A program made the position numbers and the translations under genes. A stretch of DNA of 22,374 nt from positions 1 to 22,374 of the IMG/VR virus record IMGVR_UViG_3300044729_001785; one strand, given 5' to 3'. How positions within the stretch are numbered: the stretch's first letter is position 1; each line of letters begins with the position of its first letter. Below, one piece after another: positions 19,894 to 22,374 of this stretch. The notes below the pieces were generated by a model. It was not told where the DNA came from. It made no database searches and worked only from the letters and a program-made list of their open reading frames with translations. This stretch comes from a virus.

Positions 19894-20261
19894 CAAATAC
19901 TAAAATGGAAATGACATCAACAGAATTAGCTTTTTATTCTTTGGGCGAAATTCTTGCGGGTACAAGAAATAGACTCAAGTTTGAGACTCAATTTTCATTG
20001 ATTAAACAAGCTCTAACTCGTCTTCAAAAGCTCGAAGAAAGCCTTAAAACAAGCAATTCCTCAACGTTTCAACATTGGTTGGATCTCAGGGAAAACTCAA
20101 ATATTGCTGCTTATGCCTGCATTTTGGATCTTCGTGAACAAATACAGGCATTAGAACAGGATTTAACGAATCAAGAATTTCGTGCTCAATTCTACAAAAA
20201 TATTTTAGGCAATCGTATTGACTCAATTGAAACTTTTATCAAACAAAAAGAAAATGACTAA
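19890..20261 (+). CDS. Hypothetical helical protein, AT-rich
   Basis: The 123-residue product is almost fully helical and charged (SLIKQALTRLQKLEESLKTS, ILDLREQIQALEQDLTNQEF), likely coiled coil. Its bases are much richer in A and T than the genes on either side, like the endonuclease that follows, so the two may have arrived together. It starts in an ATGA overlap and its end overlaps the next gene by eight bases. No family is recognised. Confidence 0.65.
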   Translation: MTNTKMEMTSTELAFYSLGEILAGTRNRLKFETQFSLIKQALTRLQKLEESLKTSNSSTFQHWLDLRENSNIAAYACILDLREQIQALEQDLTNQEFRAQFYKNILGNRIDSIETFIKQKEND

Positions 20262-20775
20262 ATCAAAACCCCTTCCAGCCCTTGAAGTCCTTCAAGAGTA
20301 TTTTGAATATAATTCAGAAACTGGAATTTGTTATTGGAAAAAAAGTCCGGCAAAAAACACGAAAGCGTGGACTGTTGCCGGCACCAAAAAATCAGATTAT
20401 TGGGTAATTAGGTTTCAAAATAGCGAATATCAAGCGCATCGCATTTTTTGGTATTTACATTTTAAAGAGGATCCGGCCGAAGGCATGGTTGACCATATTG
20501 ATCGTGATAAATATAACAACAGAATTTCAAACCTCCGGATTGTTAATGATGCACAAAATCAAATGAATCAAGAAAAAGCAAAATCGAACAACAAAACAGG
20601 CGTACTCGGAGTTTGCTGGGATAAAAAAGCTCAGCGATACAAAGCATTCATAACTGTTGATAAAATTAAAAAACACCTGGGAAATTATAAAACTTTGGAA
20701 GAGGCGGCAGCCGTTAGACAAGCAGCCGTCAAACAATACTTTGGCGATTTCGCACCTCAATCTAATTTCATATGA
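20254..20775 (+). CDS. HNH homing-type endonuclease with AP2 domain
   Basis: The 173-residue protein has an HNH core: AHRIFWYLHF (61-70), MVDHIDRDKYNNRISNLR (78-95) with Asp80-His81, and Asn93, then NDAQNQMNQ. Residues about 112-165 are an AP2/ERF-type DNA-binding domain (NKTGVLGVCWDKKAQRYKAF, then HLGNYKTLEEAAAV). This pair is typical of free-standing homing endonucleases in phages. The gene is AT-rich compared with its neighbours, a sign of transfer, yet is threaded into the operon with eight-base and ATGA overlaps. ATG 20254 was chosen because an earlier in-frame start overlaps the previous gene by 44 bases. Confidence 0.88.
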   Translation: MTKSKPLPALEVLQEYFEYNSETGICYWKKSPAKNTKAWTVAGTKKSDYWVIRFQNSEYQAHRIFWYLHFKEDPAEGMVDHIDRDKYNNRISNLRIVNDAQNQMNQEKAKSNNKTGVLGVCWDKKAQRYKAFITVDKIKKHLGNYKTLEEAAAVRQAAVKQYFGDFAPQSNFI

Positions 20776-20978
20776 CTGATTCTGAATTGATGAAGCTAAT
20801 CAAGGCTTCTGCAACAATCAAAGTTCGTTTTATTTTTCTTGCTTGCAGCTTTGTTGGTCTTTTCTTTCCTGGCGTAACTGGATTTGTTTTATTCAAGGCT
20901 TTTTGGCGACTGTTCAAGAACCTGCCAGAGGAAGACAAGAGAGTGTTGGATTACTTAACGGTGAACTTCAATGACTGA
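20772..20978 (+). CDS. Small membrane protein
   Basis: The 68-residue product has a hydrophobic region at about residues 18-45 (VRFIFLACSFVGLFFPGVTG, then FVLFKAFW), enough for one long or two short membrane segments, and a charged C-terminus (KNLPEEDKRVLDYL). It follows the endonuclease in an ATGA overlap and overlaps the next gene by eight bases. AT-rich like the previous two. No family recognised. Confidence 0.65.
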   Translation: MTDSELMKLIKASATIKVRFIFLACSFVGLFFPGVTGFVLFKAFWRLFKNLPEEDKRVLDYLTVNFND

Positions 20979-21183
20979 CTACAGTTCCAAACTTCAAGAG
21001 TTTCACGCCACTGGCGCTCAACTCATCCGCGCTGTCATCGAGAACGCCATCAGGGACACCTCGCCATGCCATTGGCGTGTCATTGAAGGTCCTGAAGATG
21101 GCAGTCAGATGGTTCGCGTTCGTGATCTGATGGCGTGGGCTGACAAGATCGCTTCGCAACTAGAGCAGGAGATTGAACAATGA
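20971..21183 (+). CDS. Hypothetical protein, 70 residues
   Basis: The product starts MTDYSSKLQEFHATGAQLIR and contains CHWRVIEGPEDGSQMVRVRD and a helical end (MAWADKIASQLEQEIEQ). Base composition returns to that of the rest of the phage here, marking the right edge of the AT-rich island. ATGA overlap with the next gene. No family is recognised. Confidence 0.66.
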   Translation: MTDYSSKLQEFHATGAQLIRAVIENAIRDTSPCHWRVIEGPEDGSQMVRVRDLMAWADKIASQLEQEIEQ

Positions 21184-21539
21184 CCCACCCCATCACCCCA
21201 CCTCGCGAATTAGTAGAGCAATGGGCTTCAGAAAAATGCTACGACGAACGCGATTGGCTTTATGAATTGCACATCGCCAACCGTGCTGCTCAATGGGGGG
21301 CTGACCAGGAGCTGGAGGCGTGCTGTGAGTGGCTAGTCAGCGAAGGGTGGTTCAAATACGAACACGAGGCTGTGGAAGATCTCCGCGCCGCCCGCCGCTC
21401 TAAGCCGCCGAGCTTGAAGGAGCAGGCGCTGGCTGAACTTGAAAGAGTGGACATGCTTTGGGATACAAATGAATTTAGCAAAGAAACCCTTGGCGCACTT
21501 GACACTATTCGCCGCGCACTGGAGCAACTCGATGACTGA
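21180..21539 (+). CDS. Conserved hypothetical protein of cyanobacterial type
   Basis: The 119-residue product starts MTHPITPPRELVEQWASE, contains ANRAAQWGADQELEACCEWL, RRSKPPSLKEQALAELE and DTIRRALEQLDD. I recall this modular pattern (MTHPITPP, then RAAQWGADQELEACCEWL, then KPPSLKEQAL) in many picocyanobacterial and cyanophage proteins, where it has no known function. It is the best single pointer to the host group. Start at ATG 21180 in an ATGA overlap; the end overlaps the next gene by eight bases. Confidence 0.75.
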   Translation: MTHPITPPRELVEQWASEKCYDERDWLYELHIANRAAQWGADQELEACCEWLVSEGWFKYEHEAVEDLRAARRSKPPSLKEQALAELERVDMLWDTNEFSKETLGALDTIRRALEQLDD

Positions 21540-21747
21540 CCTCGTCAATCACCCACCGCATTACACACAAGGCGATATTGAATGCATTGATGCCATTCAA
21601 GCAGCGCTCACACCAGAAGAGTTTCGTGGCTACTGCAAGGGCAACGTCATCAAATACGTCTGGCGTGAACAGCACAAAGGCGCTACCGAATCACTCCGCA
21701 AAGCAATCTGGTACATGCAACGACTCTTAAACACCACAAAATCATGA
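21532..21747 (+). CDS. DUF3310 family protein
   Basis: The 71-residue product matches DUF3310: NHPPHYTQGDIECIDAIQA, then GYCKGNVIKYVWREQHKG and ATESLRKAIWYMQRLL, i.e. the HPxHY...E.I...GNxIKYxxRxxxK...L.KAxWYL pattern. These small helical proteins are common in phages and are sometimes fused to nucleotide kinases, but the role is unproven. ATG 21532 is inside the end of the previous gene; a start at 21439 would overlap it fully. Ends in an ATGA overlap. Confidence 0.85.
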   Translation: MTDLVNHPPHYTQGDIECIDAIQAALTPEEFRGYCKGNVIKYVWREQHKGATESLRKAIWYMQRLLNTTKS

Positions 21748-21974
21748 ACGAAGACTTCAACGTTATTGACCTCGTTGCTTACGCAATCGATCGTCAAACC
21801 TCTGTCGACATCACAGATCTACGTCGCAAGCAAGCGCGTGCTGCCATCGACAAAATGGCTGACATCCTTGAACGCGCCCTGGATGAAGACAATCAATTTC
21901 AACCTGATGGACGCACCGTTGTTGAAACAATGCGCTTCATCGCTCGCACACCCTCAGAGTTCATCTTTGCCTGA
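21744..21974 (+). CDS. Hypothetical helical protein, 76 residues
   Basis: The product begins MNEDFNVIDLVAYAIDRQTS and has a long helix (RRKQARAAIDKMADILERAL), then a charged turn and TVVETMRFIARTPSEF. Its acidic/basic helix pattern suggests a small helical bundle. It starts in an ATGA overlap with the DUF3310 gene. No family recognised. Confidence 0.68.
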   Translation: MNEDFNVIDLVAYAIDRQTSVDITDLRRKQARAAIDKMADILERALDEDNQFQPDGRTVVETMRFIARTPSEFIFA

Positions 21975-21977
21975 CCC

Positions 21978-22374
21978 TTGACTGAACTTGAATCCCGCAA
22001 CTGCCTGATCTGCGGTACAAACTTTCACGTCGCACCCATCAGCAAAAATCGTTTCAGCAAACGTCAAACCTGCTCAATCGAATGCCGCAGGCTCCTTTCC
22101 ACAAAAAATCGTGCTCGTTGGAGCCCTGAAGATGTTCAGTTCCTTTCATCAATTGCTGAAACGCTCCCAATCAAACGCCTGCACAATGTCTTCAATGCAG
22201 TTGCATCAAGACACAAGCGCCCCCTGCGCAGCATCAATGCCATCAAGAGCAAGCTCGCAGCACTGGGCTACTCAATCGATCCACGCATCGGTTACTTCAC
22301 CCTGTCCAGCCTCGGCCGTGTTCTTGACTGTCACCCAAGCACCATCAGGCACTGGTGCAAAATTGGTCTTGAGT
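21978..22374 (+). CDS. Zinc-finger / helix-turn-helix protein (3' end cut off)
   Basis: An open frame from TTG 21978 runs to the window end without a stop (132 codons visible). Four cysteines (9, 12, 32, 36: CLIC and CSIEC) form a likely zinc finger. A Trp-containing helical part (RARWSPEDVQFLSSIA) resembles a SANT/Myb-like unit, with a further helix in INAIKSKLAALGYS. Then FTLSSLGRVLDCHPSTIRHW resembles a MerR- or excisionase-type helix-turn-helix. A DNA-binding regulator is likely. TTG is the only start visible; it has no ribosome binding site, so the true start is uncertain. Confidence 0.6.
   Translation, partial: MTELESRNCLICGTNFHVAPISKNRFSKRQTCSIECRRLLSTKNRARWSPEDVQFLSSIAETLPIKRLHNVFNAVASRHKRPLRSINAIKSKLAALGYSIDPRIGYFTLSSLGRVLDCHPSTIRHWCKIGLE

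Overview
The window is a stretch of a tailed-phage genome (siphovirus-type, lambda-like tail), either a free phage or a prophage part without an integrase in view. The likely host is a cyanobacterium of the Synechococcus/Cyanobium group. That host call is an inference from protein style: the tail-fibre N-terminus, the 45-residue basic protein, the GH73+M15 endolysin with its N-terminal extension, and the small protein at 21180 all resemble proteins I associate with cyanophages and picocyanobacteria. No search could be run. No tRNA, rRNA, CRISPR array or insertion sequence was seen.

Layout. (1) 1-8927, plus strand: a tail module in lambda order, tape measure (H), M, L, K, I and J, with start/stop overlaps at every junction. 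(2) 8951-11141: a tail fibre with a C-terminal S74 self-cleaving chaperone, then two small conserved phage proteins. (3) 11166-13371: a likely lysis and nucleotide block with two small membrane proteins, an unknown protein, a two-domain endolysin and a dCTP deaminase. (4) 13361-14322: an accessory patch of small genes on both strands, including an HNH nuclease and a pair of out-of-frame overlapping genes. (5) 14186-16537, minus strand: an overlapping operon led by a ribbon-helix-helix (RHH) protein, followed by a probable Rad52-like single-strand annealing protein, a second RHH protein and small unknowns. (6) 16538-16706: a divergent control region with inverted and direct repeats. (7) 16707-22374, plus strand: an early operon with a replication-type protein, two PD-(D/E)XK nuclease-like proteins, many small overlapping genes, an AT-rich island with an HNH-AP2 endonuclease, a DUF3310 protein, and a truncated zinc-finger/helix-turn-helix protein at the right edge.

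The most striking object is a complete Hint (intein-type) domain of about 130 residues inside the glycine-rich N-terminus of tail-tip protein J. It has the N-terminal Cys, the TxxH motif and the C-terminal His-Asn, but the next residue is Ala rather than Cys/Ser/Thr. That suggests a bacterial-intein-like element that cleaves rather than splices, so J may be matured by self-processing.

How the parts fit: the early plus-strand operon and the leftward operon start from one repeat-rich region carrying an RHH regulator on the minus side and a protein with an RHH-like N-terminus on the plus side. The annealing protein (leftward) and the RecB/Cas4-like nuclease (rightward) could form a recombination pair. 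dCTP deaminase supplies dUMP precursor. Structural and lysis genes are read rightward. Several real genes are shorter than 60 codons (11004-11141, 11417-11554, 15424-15603, 16361-16537).
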